Positions 6,969 to 14,816 of a DNA stretch of 37,097 nucleotides are shown one piece after another. Origin of the DNA: a virus; the IMG/VR virus record IMGVR_UViG_3300042691_014954, positions 1 to 37,097 of that record; one strand, written 5' to 3'. The translations under genes and the position numbers were made by a program. The notes under the pieces were generated by a model. That model was given only the letters and a program-made list of their open reading frames with translations. It was not told the origin of the DNA and did not search any database. Each line of letters starts with the position of its first letter. Within the stretch, counting starts at the first letter, position 1.

Positions 6969-8141
6969 TTATTTACCGCTTTTCATATTGGCACACCAAT
7001 GATACATTTTAGCCTTTTCGCCGGAAGCATTCTTGGCTTTTTTTCTTAAATCAGTTACTGATCCATCACAACTAGCACCGGCACGTTTTACACGCCCTGG
7101 CCTACTTTTGCCTTTGACTTTGCCATCGGCAAAATTTTCTACGTTGTACCTAGGATCAGTTTTTTGACGCTTCATTCCCTTAGGTTGTTTAGGATCAACC
7201 GGATCAATATCAGTAGTAGTTAATCCTGTTTTTTCTAAATCTTGAATATACTTGTGTTCTTCTTCTTCGTCACCAAACGATAAAATAGTACTTGGAGGCC
7301 CTTGGCCAAAATCGTGCTTGCCTAATCCCTTAAGATTAGCAATATGCATTCCTAGTTTATACCAATCGTAGACATCACTGACATCAACTTTTACTGTACC
7401 TTTTGGCATAGTAGGTTTAGCTTCCGGACCATATGGCTCATCATTAACGTGTCGATCTTCACCACCAGCACCGTCCCCGCCGATACCACCATCACCGCTG
7501 TACCCTACTGCTGTACCGTAATAGCCATATGGTCCTGGACCATAAGCAGCCCACCGACTACGTTTCTTTTTTCTTCTAGCTTCGTCTATGTTTTCAGTTG
7601 GCGTATTAGATAAAATTTCTTTAGCATCACGTAACCCGTCTAATACTTTTTTAAGACTGTCTTCATCTGCTTGATATTTGATAGCAATCCCGCCAGCAGC
7701 CTGCCACTTTCTAATGTTTACACCATAGTCGTCAATTAGTATATTAGGTACACCATTGGTATTAGCATACATTTGTTTTTCATGTTCAAACACCCACGCA
7801 TCGGCAGGCACGTTGATATGTTTTGCTAACCACTCTTTCTTGCCTTTGATACTACCTGCTTTGTCAAAGTTTAATGGACTACTTAAGATTTTGTATCCGC
7901 CAGCAAAGTTTTTAACAATGCTTAATAATTTATTAGCGGTAGGAAATGCTGGAAGTCCTTTAAAAAGTTCGTAGGCATTTGAATCTTTAAAAAACGTTTC
8001 CCATTGATCCTGAGTCATCTTGTTGTAATGTTCTACATCGTGTAATCCGCCAACGTGATTAAACAAGTCAGCAAGAACACCGTCCATGTCAACGTAGACT
8101 GTAACACCTTTAGGTAACTGATTTAATTCTTTAGCTCGCAT
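6969..8141 (-). CDS. HAD-type 5' nucleotidase-like protein with Gly- and Cys-containing tail
   Basis: 390 residues from ATG 8141; the open frame extends one codon to a TTG, but the ATG overlaps the preceding mini-gene's stop as TGATG. After an MRAKEL leader, residues 13-24 hold VTVYVDMDGVLA, the HAD nucleophile loop (Asp18, Asp20). ILSSPLNFDK and a following Lys, then ILIDDYGVN, fit the remaining HAD motifs. The domain covers about 1-175 and looks like 5'(3')-deoxyribonucleotidases. A Tyr/Gly-rich linker follows (GPGPYGYYGTAVGY). The C-terminus has a Cys-pair module, GASCDGSVTDLRKKAK then MYHWCANM. It may hydrolyse nucleotides; the late position and leader peptide suggest it could be carried in the virion. 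Confidence 0.78.
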   Translation of the reverse strand: MRAKELNQLPKGVTVYVDMDGVLADLFNHVGGLHDVEHYNKMTQDQWETFFKDSNAYELFKGLPAFPTANKLLSIVKNFAGGYKILSSPLNFDKAGSIKGKKEWLAKHINVPADAWVFEHEKQMYANTNGVPNILIDDYGVNIRKWQAAGGIAIKYQADEDSLKKVLDGLRDAKEILSNTPTENIDEARRKKKRSRWAAYGPGPYGYYGTAVGYSGDGGIGGDGAGGEDRHVNDEPYGPEAKPTMPKGTVKVDVSDVYDWYKLGMHIANLKGLGKHDFGQGPPSTILSFGDEEEEHKYIQDLEKTGLTTTDIDPVDPKQPKGMKRQKTDPRYNVENFADGKVKGKSRPGRVKRAGASCDGSVTDLRKKAKNASGEKAKMYHWCANMKSGK

Positions 8142-8215
8142 CAATGATCACCGTAAGGATTTATTGGACGATCTTCTTCGCTCTGTTGTTCGGGGTATAC
8201 TGGATATTTGTTCAT
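8141..8215 (-). CDS. 24-residue mini-gene between iscA-like and HAD genes
   Basis: A tiny reading frame I found by eye: ATG 8215 to TGA 8141, product [20 protein letters not shown] plus YGDH. Its start overlaps the stop of the IscA-like gene as ATGA, and its stop overlaps the start of the HAD gene as TGATG, so it joins its neighbours exactly. That double coupling argues it is translated. It could be a functional micropeptide or simply a bridge that carries ribosomes across the 70-base gap. No family known. Confidence 0.5.
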   Translation of the reverse strand: MNKYPVYPEQQSEEDRPINPYGDH

Positions 8216-8538
8216 ATTGAAAAACTGCTTCCGCAACCGCAAGTTGTTTGTGCGTTGGGATTTTTAATAGTAAATTGACTGCCATTAATGTCGTCTGTAT
8301 AATCTATCTGAGCACCAGTTAGATACTGCATACTCATAGCATCAATAACAACTTTCCAGCGATCACTAAGTGCTATCTCAAAGTCGTCATCGTTTTGTGC
8401 TTCGTCAAAAGTAAAACCGTAACTAAATCCTGAGCACCCACCTCCCTGAACAAATGTGCGTAACATTAGCTCTGGATTATTTTCTTCGTTTAGTAGATCA
8501 ATTACTTTAGCTTTAGCTGATTCTGTTATCTCGACCAT
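8212..8538 (-). CDS. A-type iron-sulfur carrier (IscA/ErpA-like)
   Basis: 108 residues, typical of the HesB/IscA family. The three conserved cysteines are present: Cys35 in [11 protein letters not shown] and Cys100/Cys102 in TTCGCGSSF at the C-terminus. Family members bind an Fe-S cluster or iron between subunits and deliver it to apoproteins. The start at 8538 overlaps the upstream gene by 13 bases, and its stop overlaps the mini-gene (ATGA). Its position in a late operon is odd for a metabolic helper: it may mature a phage Fe-S protein or bind iron in the virion (tail iron is known in some phages). Family confidence is high; role is open. Confidence 0.92.
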   Translation of the reverse strand: MVEITESAKAKVIDLLNEENNPELMLRTFVQGGGCSGFSYGFTFDEAQNDDDFEIALSDRWKVVIDAMSMQYLTGAQIDYTDDINGSQFTIKNPNAQTTCGCGSSFSI

Positions 8539-8744
8539 TGATCATCTCCTACAGGTTTTTCGCCAGTCATATAAGGTAAACTGAACCATAGTTTAAACCA
8601 TTCTGGTGTTCCGGGTTTTATATTGTGTTTCTTTTCTAATTGTCTTTTTTCTGTACCAGTGATGCTGATATTACTACCACCATAGGGTTGGTAGCCTTTA
8701 AATTCTTTAATACCGGCTAAACGTTTAAGATCTTCTATGTTCAT
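8526..8744 (-). CDS. small late protein, unknown (MNIEDL N-terminus)
   Basis: 72 residues. The N-terminus [15 protein letters not shown] is helical and resembles the leader pattern of neighbouring proteins. The rest contains [20 protein letters not shown] and a Trp/Phe-rich tail, [18 protein letters not shown]. No motif with known function is seen. The ATG at 8744 overlaps the upstream stop as TAATG, and the 3' end overlaps the IscA-like gene by 13 bases. Confidence 0.65.
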   Translation of the reverse strand: MNIEDLKRLAGIKEFKGYQPYGGSNISITGTEKRQLEKKHNIKPGTPEWFKLWFSLPYMTGEKPVGDDQWSR

Positions 8745-9541
8745 TATTCTGTTGCTGGTTCACCAGTGATAGAAACTTCCCACTTTTTACCAGTGGCGGC
8801 AGTTTTTTTAGCAGCCCAATCTTTTAACTGGTAGTAGTGTTGTCTTTCACGCTCGTCGTCTGCGTAATATCCACGGCCTTTAAATACTTTCCATTTCTTG
8901 CCGTTGATATAAACAGCAAAGTTATTTGGAGGTTCAGTATTGCCTTCGTCCCAATCTTCTGGATCTCTTGCTTCCATATTTGCCTCTTCGGGGAACACAC
9001 GTTTTGCCACACCGCCCATATGAGATATTCTAGGATGCTGTGTATAGGTAAATCTTTCGTTAGGGTGTTTAGCTTTTAATTGTTCAAACGCTTCTTTAGC
9101 TTCTTCATATGTAGCGTATGCAGGACCAACAGCGTCCCATGCCTTAGGTGGCATTTCTAATTCAATATCTCGTTTGGTTTGATGACGCACTCTAAAGTAA
9201 TGTGGATCTTCACCGGGATTAAGCTCTACGGTGCTTTCGGCCATGGCTTGATCTATATCTTGAATATTCACAGTGGTCAATTCACCGTTTGATGCTTTGA
9301 CTGTGACAGTGTTGCCCTCTACTGAGATCACAGTTCCGTATTGGGTTTTCATCCCAGGTTTGATTTGTGGGTCTCCATGGTCTTCCGCCACACCTTGTTC
9401 AAACTGTTTAGCTTTATGTTTTACATCACCTTGTTTGGCTGCTTTCTTTTTATCTTTGTGGGCACCGGCCCCTGCAGTTTTTTGATTCTTAGCTACAAAG
9501 TTACGTGGCTTACTTGTTGGTATAAATTCTTTTGCTTTCAT
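8744..9541 (-). CDS. modular late protein with MKAKEF leader, unknown
   Basis: 265 residues, unrecognised but visibly modular. Residues 1-6 are MKAKEF; 10-50 are Lys/Ala/Gly-rich and probably disordered. About 60-100 form a small beta domain (GTVISVEGNTVTVKASNGEL). About 105-175 carry a mixed domain (HYFRVRHQTKRDIELEMPPK). About 205-265 hold a C-terminal module beginning NNFAVYINGKKWKVFKGRG and ending KKWEVSITGEP, a strand-helix-strand arrangement. The ATG at 9541 overlaps the upstream TGA (ATGA) and the stop overlaps the next ATG (TAATG). Disorder, basic charge and late expression fit a packaged or head-associated protein; this is inference. Confidence 0.7.
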   Translation of the reverse strand: MKAKEFIPTSKPRNFVAKNQKTAGAGAHKDKKKAAKQGDVKHKAKQFEQGVAEDHGDPQIKPGMKTQYGTVISVEGNTVTVKASNGELTTVNIQDIDQAMAESTVELNPGEDPHYFRVRHQTKRDIELEMPPKAWDAVGPAYATYEEAKEAFEQLKAKHPNERFTYTQHPRISHMGGVAKRVFPEEANMEARDPEDWDEGNTEPPNNFAVYINGKKWKVFKGRGYYADDERERQHYYQLKDWAAKKTAATGKKWEVSITGEPATE

Positions 9542-10224
9542 GATGATCTCTTTTGTTTAGGACCTTTACGAGTTTTCCATTTCTTATCAGTTGAGCACCA
9601 GTAGCGACCGTAGCTTTCTGAAACCCCTTCTGATATCCAAGGTTGTAATCCTTCTCTAACAGCAGAAAATACTGCTTCAACATCGCCCTGTAATCCAGTA
9701 GCTAGTCCTGATTTAAATTTTTCAACGTCATTATCTATAGCAGCCTGTCTCATCTTAGTACCGCTCATGCCTTCTGCTCCCGGGGAGTCTGGATCTCTCA
9801 TGCCGCTAGACTGTATTTTTAAATTCTTAATATTATAATCACTACCGTTTCGATCATTTAGCAGCTGAGTGAATTCGGGCACTCGATCTGAACCGCAGAC
9901 CATGATTACTGTTTCGTAGCCTTTATCTTCTAGATACTTCATCATTTCTATAACTGTCTTAACAGATGTGTCACCTATAGGAATATTAGGAAATGCTTTT
10001 TGTATAAAATGTAGTTTTGTATCAAATGGCAACGGATTTTCAAATCTTGTTTTGTTCTTTCCCGTAGGCTTATGAGTATGTGACACAAATAAGAAATGAG
10101 CATCTGCTGGTTGATCCATTACAGCTTTGATTAATTTTTCGTGACCAATAGTAGGAGGATTGAGTCTGCCAAAGGCAACTGCTACAGTTTTGTCTACTTG
10201 TTCAAAAAGTTCTTTAAGTCTCAT
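9538..10224 (-). CDS. nucleotidyltransferase with HIGH-type motif, MRLKELF leader
   Basis: 228 residues of the cytidylyltransferase-like (Rossmann, HxGH) superfamily. After MRLKELF, residues 13-28 hold VAVAFGRLNPPTIGHE with the nucleotide-binding TxGH. SGTKMRQAA around 150-158 resembles the family's second (ISSTxxR-type) motif. Similar domains are nicotinamide- or pantetheine-phosphate adenylyltransferases, so NAD metabolism is one possibility, but the substrate is not set by the sequence. The C-terminal tail is basic and aromatic: GRYWCSTDKKWKTRKG. It is coupled to both neighbours by overlap. An N-terminal leader ahead of an intact enzyme domain recalls T4 Alt, an enzyme packaged in the head. 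Confidence 0.8.
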   Translation of the reverse strand: MRLKELFEQVDKTVAVAFGRLNPPTIGHEKLIKAVMDQPADAHFLFVSHTHKPTGKNKTRFENPLPFDTKLHFIQKAFPNIPIGDTSVKTVIEMMKYLEDKGYETVIMVCGSDRVPEFTQLLNDRNGSDYNIKNLKIQSSGMRDPDSPGAEGMSGTKMRQAAIDNDVEKFKSGLATGLQGDVEAVFSAVREGLQPWISEGVSESYGRYWCSTDKKWKTRKGPKQKRSS

Positions 10225-10561
10225 AATCGCCGCGTTCTAAATAATTACATTGCTCTTCGGCAAATCTTTTACAAACTGCTTCAATAACTTCATTGGTAAA
10301 AATGTCTTCTTCCACATCAGACATTTCGTATTCTGCACAGTATTTGGGAATTGCTGATTTTACAGCATTGAGATAAACATGATATTGCCCAGGTTCTCCA
10401 CCTAATGCCTTGTGTTTCTTAATAGCTGGAAATAAACTTTGACTTACTAGATCGTTGTCATTGTCTATAAAAAATTTTAAATCAGATACATAATCAATAT
10501 CTGAATTTAATCTTTCGTCTTTGTTTTCTGACTCAGGGCCAAACAGTTCAAATAATCTCAT
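10214..10561 (-). CDS. small acidic late protein with MRLFELF leader, unknown
   Basis: 115 residues from ATG 10561, which overlaps the upstream stop as TAATG; the open frame continues two codons to a TTG without a ribosome site. The N-terminus MRLFELFGPESE is close to the MRLKELFE of the next gene. The body is helical and acidic with two or three Cys (KYCAEYEM, AVCKRFAEEQCN). No known domain was recognised. The end overlaps the nucleotidyltransferase start by 11 bases. Confidence 0.62.
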   Translation of the reverse strand: MRLFELFGPESENKDERLNSDIDYVSDLKFFIDNDNDLVSQSLFPAIKKHKALGGEPGQYHVYLNAVKSAIPKYCAEYEMSDVEEDIFTNEVIEAVCKRFAEEQCNYLERGDYET

Positions 10562-11301
10562 TACCAACTCCTACAAGACCAGTATCTCGCTTTCCAACGT
10601 GGTCCTGGATTTTTACAATTATGTCTAGCACGGAATGATTTTCTACGTGCTGGATTTGATTTTTTAATACGCATTTTCTTATCGCCAAAGTTTACTTTGA
10701 CAATATTACCATTAGGCTTGCGTACATATACTTTTGATTTTTTAACATCGCCGGCCATCTTTTTACCTAACGGTACTTCACGGCCTTGATACTTAGCTTC
10801 GTCTGTTTGATCTTCTTCTATATCTTCGCCCATCTTAACGCAGTTATCTACAGTCTTGCCGCCTTTCTGTTTGGTGCCCATACGCTTGTAGCCTTTCCAA
10901 CAAGCCTTGCCATCAACACCTTTTTGTTTTTCTTCGTTGACTACTTCGCCTTCTAAGAATGTTAAACCTTCGTTGGTCAGCATATCTAAAGCAGTGTCAT
11001 CTAGTTCAATTACAATACCATCTTCTAGGATATCTACAATTTCTGTAGCAATTTCGTGATCTTCAGAAAAGCTAATACCAAACCCGTCACCTATCTCTAA
11101 AGATTCTGAAAATCCTTTAGATTTAGCTTCTCGTTCAAGATCTGCTTTACGTTGCTCTATAGCAGATGAAATTTCAGGGTCGGATGATGCTACAGGATCT
11201 GCTTCTAGATCAGCTAGGGCTTTGCGTTTAGCTTCTAGATCTCCCTGATCTTTGAGGGAAGATTCGTTGATTACGTTTAATTTATTAAGAATATCTCGCA
11301 T
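10561..11301 (-). CDS. first gene of late operon; protein with Cys-pair modules, unknown
   Basis: 246 residues, unrecognised as a whole. The N-terminal third is acidic and helical (ISSAIEQRKADLEREAKSKG). The middle has IGDGFGISFSEDHEIATEIV. Around 128-155 is a module with paired cysteines (GKACWKGYKRMG then KTVDNCVKMGE). The C-terminus is strongly basic and aromatic (ARRKSFRARHNCKNPGPRWK, then RYWSCRSW). It starts at ATG 11301, about 26 bases downstream of a GATAAATA late promoter. The basic, Cys/Trp-rich end suggests nucleic-acid or virion binding. Similar short Cys/Trp tails end other proteins of this operon. Confidence 0.68.
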   Translation of the reverse strand: MRDILNKLNVINESSLKDQGDLEAKRKALADLEADPVASSDPEISSAIEQRKADLEREAKSKGFSESLEIGDGFGISFSEDHEIATEIVDILEDGIVIELDDTALDMLTNEGLTFLEGEVVNEEKQKGVDGKACWKGYKRMGTKQKGGKTVDNCVKMGEDIEEDQTDEAKYQGREVPLGKKMAGDVKKSKVYVRKPNGNIVKVNFGDKKMRIKKSNPARRKSFRARHNCKNPGPRWKARYWSCRSW

Positions 11302-11327
11302 AGTATCTCTCTTTGAAGATGATACTA

Positions 11328-11335
11328 TATTTATC
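11328..11335 (-). promoter_or_regulatory. T4-type late promoter GATAAATA
   Basis: GATAAATA on the minus strand, preceded by TCTGC, about 26 bases upstream of the first gene of the 11301-5287 operon. T4 late promoters are defined almost solely by TATAAATA at -10, recognised by gp55; several T4 relatives use NATAAATA. The same 13 bases, TCTGCGATAAATA, recur before the lysis operon at 18906. Confidence 0.72.
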
Positions 11336-11362
11336 GCAGACTAGAATTGATAAGAAATTGTA

Positions 11363-12001
11363 TTAGTCCTGTATAATCAGGTTATAAACTGTGCCAACCA
11401 CGTTAGAATTCTTTAATTTCAGCATTAGCAGCGTCTTTTCGCTATCTACAAGAATATATCTACGATCCCAGTTCCAGTGAGTAGTTATAAACCACTGCGA
11501 TACAGCGTCAGAAATAGAAACTCCATTAACGCTTTTTAACCATTTAATATACTGCGGTTTTTCACTAACATCCATTTTATGAGGTTTCATGTATACTCGC
11601 ATAGTAAACTTATCTTGAGGATACTTTTTTACAAGAATGGTATGTTTGTCAGATAGTTGCTGCTCGGGTTTTTGTGCGAATCGTATTTTTTCGGGTAACA
11701 GGCATAGCATTGTGTTAAAAAATGCTTCGTCGCTAGTATAAACATCAATGATATTTGTTTCTATTCTAATATCATAGGAATTTCCAGGAACTTTTTTTAA
11801 TAAGCCAGTGAGATGTACTAAATCATCCTTGCTATTGATAATTTTGCGATTATAGGTACTGTTAGGCACAAGTTTTTCAATAGTATTCTCAATACCGTCA
11901 AAAGACTTATGCCTTATGAATGAACAGCCGTCAATGTTATAGCTGACTTTGTAAAGCCATTTACCGTAGAATAACTTTTTAGTTGGCTTGTATTGTATCA
12001 T
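11363..12001 (-). CDS. unknown protein downstream of clpA
   Basis: 212 residues, unrecognised. Rich in aromatic and basic residues, with alternating strand-like stretches (KLFYGKWLYKVSYNIDG, KFTMRVYMKPHKM) and a Trp cluster (WFITTHWNWDRRYILVD). No membrane segment or signal peptide. It starts at ATG 12001 inside the end of clpA (23-base overlap), so it is cotranscribed with the chaperone genes and not with the late operon that begins after it. Predicted strand content suggests a globular beta-rich protein; it could be an adaptor or an accessory replication protein, but nothing in the sequence settles this. Confidence 0.68.
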   Translation of the reverse strand: MIQYKPTKKLFYGKWLYKVSYNIDGCSFIRHKSFDGIENTIEKLVPNSTYNRKIINSKDDLVHLTGLLKKVPGNSYDIRIETNIIDVYTSDEAFFNTMLCLLPEKIRFAQKPEQQLSDKHTILVKKYPQDKFTMRVYMKPHKMDVSEKPQYIKWLKSVNGVSISDAVSQWFITTHWNWDRRYILVDSEKTLLMLKLKNSNVVGTVYNLIIQD

Positions 12002-14321
12002 CTTTTATCAATGGAGCACCGTCTAGAATCCTTCTATGGTGCTTAAAAGCACGTTTTTCGTACTTGTCTAGCTCGTCCTCTTGTAATTTTACAACAAACT
12101 CTAGTTTATTGTCAACCACATTAACAAATACCTTGCCTCCATTTTTCAATTCACCGAATAGTATTTTTCTACTAACAGGTGATTTGATTTCGTTATCAAT
12201 TAGTCTGTTTAGAGGTCTAGCACCTAATTTGACATTATAACCATTCTTAGCTAGCCAATTTCTAGAATCATCTGTGAGTACAATTTCTACACCCTTGTCT
12301 TTGATCTGATGATTTAATTCACGCATAAACTTGTCTACGATAACTTTGACAGTATCCATTGATAATCCGCCAAATTTAACAATAGCATCTAAACGATTAC
12401 GGAACTCAGGAGCAAAGAATTTCTTAACCGCTTTATCATCTTCGCCGTCTTTGTTTAAATCGCCAAACCCAATAGTGTTTCTTTCATTGTCCGCCGCACC
12501 TAAGTTTGATGTCATAATAAGAATGCTGTTACGGCCATCTGCTTGTTTACCATTACTGCCTGTTACAAAACCATTATCCATGAACTGTAACAAGATATTA
12601 GAAACATCTGGATGAGCTTTTTCAATTTCATCAAGCAATAAAACACAGTTTGGTGTTTCTTGAAGTTTAGTAATCAGTTGTCCGGCATTATCTTCAAAAC
12701 CTACATAGCCCGGAGGAGCACCGATCAGTCTTGCTACACTGTGTTTTTCTTGATATTCGCTCATATCAAATCTTACCAATGGCATTGTCATCTTTTCAGA
12801 CAATGCTTTAGCAGTTTCGGTTTTGCCACAACCAGTTGGACCCACAAACAAGAAACATCCAATGGGCTTATTGGGTACTTTCATACCTGCTTGTGCTACA
12901 AAGATTTTATCGAGCAAGTTAGAGATTGCTGATTCCTGACCAAACACAGAATTTTTTAAATTGGCTTCTAAGTCTGACAGATTTTTAGATTCCTTTTCGC
13001 TAACTGCTTCAAACGGCATATTGGTCATTTTACTGACTTCAAACATAACCTGTTCAATGTCAACAATACTTACAGCAGTTTCGACATCATTATCTTTGAT
13101 TTTATATCTAGCCGCAGAGCAATCGATAATGTCAATGGCCTTATCTGGTAATTTCTTATCGGGCATGTATTTGATACTCATTTTTACAGCCTGTTCGATA
13201 GCAGCATCGGTAATTTTAACACCGTGAAACTGCTCGTAATACTTGCGAATGCCTTTGATAATCTTAACTGACAGTTCCGGTGTAGGCTCATCAACTGTAA
13301 CACGCTGGAATCGACGCATCAAAGCACGATCCTTTTCAAAGTGTTTACGATATTCTTCCCATGTAGTTGACGCAATGACTTTCATTGTACCTTTGGTCAA
13401 CATTGGCTTGAGGATGTTAGCCAAATCGTTAGCTGACCCATTAGCGGCACCAGCACCATTCATCATATGTGCTTCGTCGATGAACAGAATAATTTTTCCT
13501 TTTTTCTCCAAGGCTGTTAGAACTGCTTTAATTCGTTCTTCAAAGTCGCCTCTATATTTGCTGCCTGCTAGCAACGCAGAGATATCTAATGTATAGACAC
13601 TATGGTCTAATATAAATTTAGGAACTTTCTTTTCAAATATTTTACGAGCTAGCCCTTCTGCTATAGCAGTTTTACCAACTCCGGGTTCGCCAACTAATAA
13701 AACGTTGCTCTTTGTCCTACGTGCTAGAATAAGTTGTATTTTTTCTAACTCGTCATCTCTGCCTATTACTGGATCAATCTTACGTTGTTTTGCCAAGAGG
13801 CTTAGATTACTACAGAATTGATTGAGAATTTTATCCAATTGGTTATGATTTAGTCTAGGATTTTGTTCGTCTACTTCGATATCGTTTTCAAATTTGGATT
13901 GGAAGTATTCGATTAGTTTTTCTTTAGTAATACCAGCTTTGGTCATATAATAAAAACTAAAGCTCTTTCTTTCTCCGATAATGGCAATTAACACATCTTC
14001 TACTTCAATAACTTGTCGCCCACTGAATAAGGCCTGTGTAAATGCTCTGTTTAGCACACGCTCAACTGAAGTAGTTCTTTTTGGTTTGTGTTTATCAGTA
14101 CCAGTTCTAATATCATCTAATTTTGTTTTAAGAAAATGATCTAAATTAACTTTGAGGTACTCGCTAGCAAATCCGGATTTCTGTAAACCATTAAATGTTT
14201 CCTCATCTAACATAATAGAAAAGGTTAAATGTTCAATAGTAATGTATTCGTGTTCTAGTCTTTGAGCAACATCGATCGCTTTTTCAAAGACTGCTTGGAG
14301 TTTTTTACTTGGTTCTAGCAT
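11979..14321 (-). CDS. clpA: ClpA-type AAA+ unfoldase with ClpP-docking loop
   Basis: 780 residues (E. coli ClpA is 758). An N-terminal Clp repeat domain (about 1-140) is followed by AAA+ D1 with GEPGVGKT (211-218) and IDEAH (281-285), then D2 with GPTGCGKT (494-501) and LLDEIEKAH around 562-570. There is no long ClpB-type middle coiled coil between D1 and D2. An IGF tripeptide at 617-619, between two D2 segments and before FFAPEFRNRLD, matches the IGL/IGF loop by which ClpA and ClpX dock ClpP. It should therefore feed substrates to ClpP, presumably the host's because none is encoded here. It follows peptide deformylase and DnaJ, and overlaps the next gene by 23 bases. Confidence 0.95.
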   Translation of the reverse strand: MLEPSKKLQAVFEKAIDVAQRLEHEYITIEHLTFSIMLDEETFNGLQKSGFASEYLKVNLDHFLKTKLDDIRTGTDKHKPKRTTSVERVLNRAFTQALFSGRQVIEVEDVLIAIIGERKSFSFYYMTKAGITKEKLIEYFQSKFENDIEVDEQNPRLNHNQLDKILNQFCSNLSLLAKQRKIDPVIGRDDELEKIQLILARRTKSNVLLVGEPGVGKTAIAEGLARKIFEKKVPKFILDHSVYTLDISALLAGSKYRGDFEERIKAVLTALEKKGKIILFIDEAHMMNGAGAANGSANDLANILKPMLTKGTMKVIASTTWEEYRKHFEKDRALMRRFQRVTVDEPTPELSVKIIKGIRKYYEQFHGVKITDAAIEQAVKMSIKYMPDKKLPDKAIDIIDCSAARYKIKDNDVETAVSIVDIEQVMFEVSKMTNMPFEAVSEKESKNLSDLEANLKNSVFGQESAISNLLDKIFVAQAGMKVPNKPIGCFLFVGPTGCGKTETAKALSEKMTMPLVRFDMSEYQEKHSVARLIGAPPGYVGFEDNAGQLITKLQETPNCVLLLDEIEKAHPDVSNILLQFMDNGFVTGSNGKQADGRNSILIMTSNLGAADNERNTIGFGDLNKDGEDDKAVKKFFAPEFRNRLDAIVKFGGLSMDTVKVIVDKFMRELNHQIKDKGVEIVLTDDSRNWLAKNGYNVKLGARPLNRLIDNEIKSPVSRKILFGELKNGGKVFVNVVDNKLEFVVKLQEDELDKYEKRAFKHHRRILDGAPLIKDDTIQAN

Positions 14322-14324
14322 TGA

Positions 14325-14816
14325 TTATTTTCTCTTATTAATTTTTTTAATAGCTAATTGTAGCTTCATCTGAGATACTCTGTCAACAAAACATATTCCC
14401 TTTAGGTGATCAAACTCGTGTTGAAAACATCTAGCAATTAGCCCGTCCATCTCAGCAGTGACAATGTCTCCTTTGCTATTTTGAAACTCTGCGATAATAG
14501 CTTTGGGTCGTTTAATAGTTAACCATAAATCAGGATAACTCAAACATCCTTCTTTAAAAAGGTCTGTGTCTTTGCTTACTTCTAAAATTTTAGGATTAAA
14601 CACAGCCATAGGTTCGTATCCTGAAATATTTTTACTACCTATCACAAAAACATTTTTTGTAAATCCTATTTGATTAGCAGCTAGCCCTATGCCGTTATTA
14701 TCTAACATAAAGTCTATCATTTGTTTTTCTAGATCCTCTGCGTTTTTATCAACAGAAAAATCCCAGTCCAAGCTAACCTGTGTTAACGCATCATGTGGGC
14801 CGAGTTCAAATGCCAT
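14325..14816 (-). CDS. def: peptide deformylase
   Basis: Removes the N-formyl group from new proteins in the cytoplasm. All three family motifs are present: GIGLAANQ (42-49), EGCLS (89-93, metal-binding Cys) and QHEFDH (132-137, metal-binding His and catalytic Glu). The 163-residue length is near the bacterial norm (about 168) and longer than the trimmed versions of some cyanophages. The start at 14816 overlaps the end of the DnaJ-like gene by 11 bases, and the stop is four bases before clpA. A phage enzyme would keep deformylation up with the burst of phage translation, especially for short-lived or membrane proteins; that role is inferred. Confidence 0.96.
   Translation of the reverse strand: MAFELGPHDALTQVSLDWDFSVDKNAEDLEKQMIDFMLDNNGIGLAANQIGFTKNVFVIGSKNISGYEPMAVFNPKILEVSKDTDLFKEGCLSYPDLWLTIKRPKAIIAEFQNSKGDIVTAEMDGLIARCFQHEFDHLKGICFVDRVSQMKLQLAIKKINKRK
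14357..14386 (-). promoter_or_regulatory. possible sigma70-type promoter before clpA
   Basis: Inside the 3' end of the deformylase gene, minus strand TTGACA (14381-14386) and TACAAT (14357-14362) are 18 bases apart. A start site near 14350 would serve clpA (ATG 14321). As it lies in coding sequence it may be chance. Confidence 0.35.

Noticed and set aside
11363-11400. CCTG/CAGG hairpin at the end of the gene after clpA as a terminator
   Set aside because: Only four base pairs, inside the coding end, and no T run follows.
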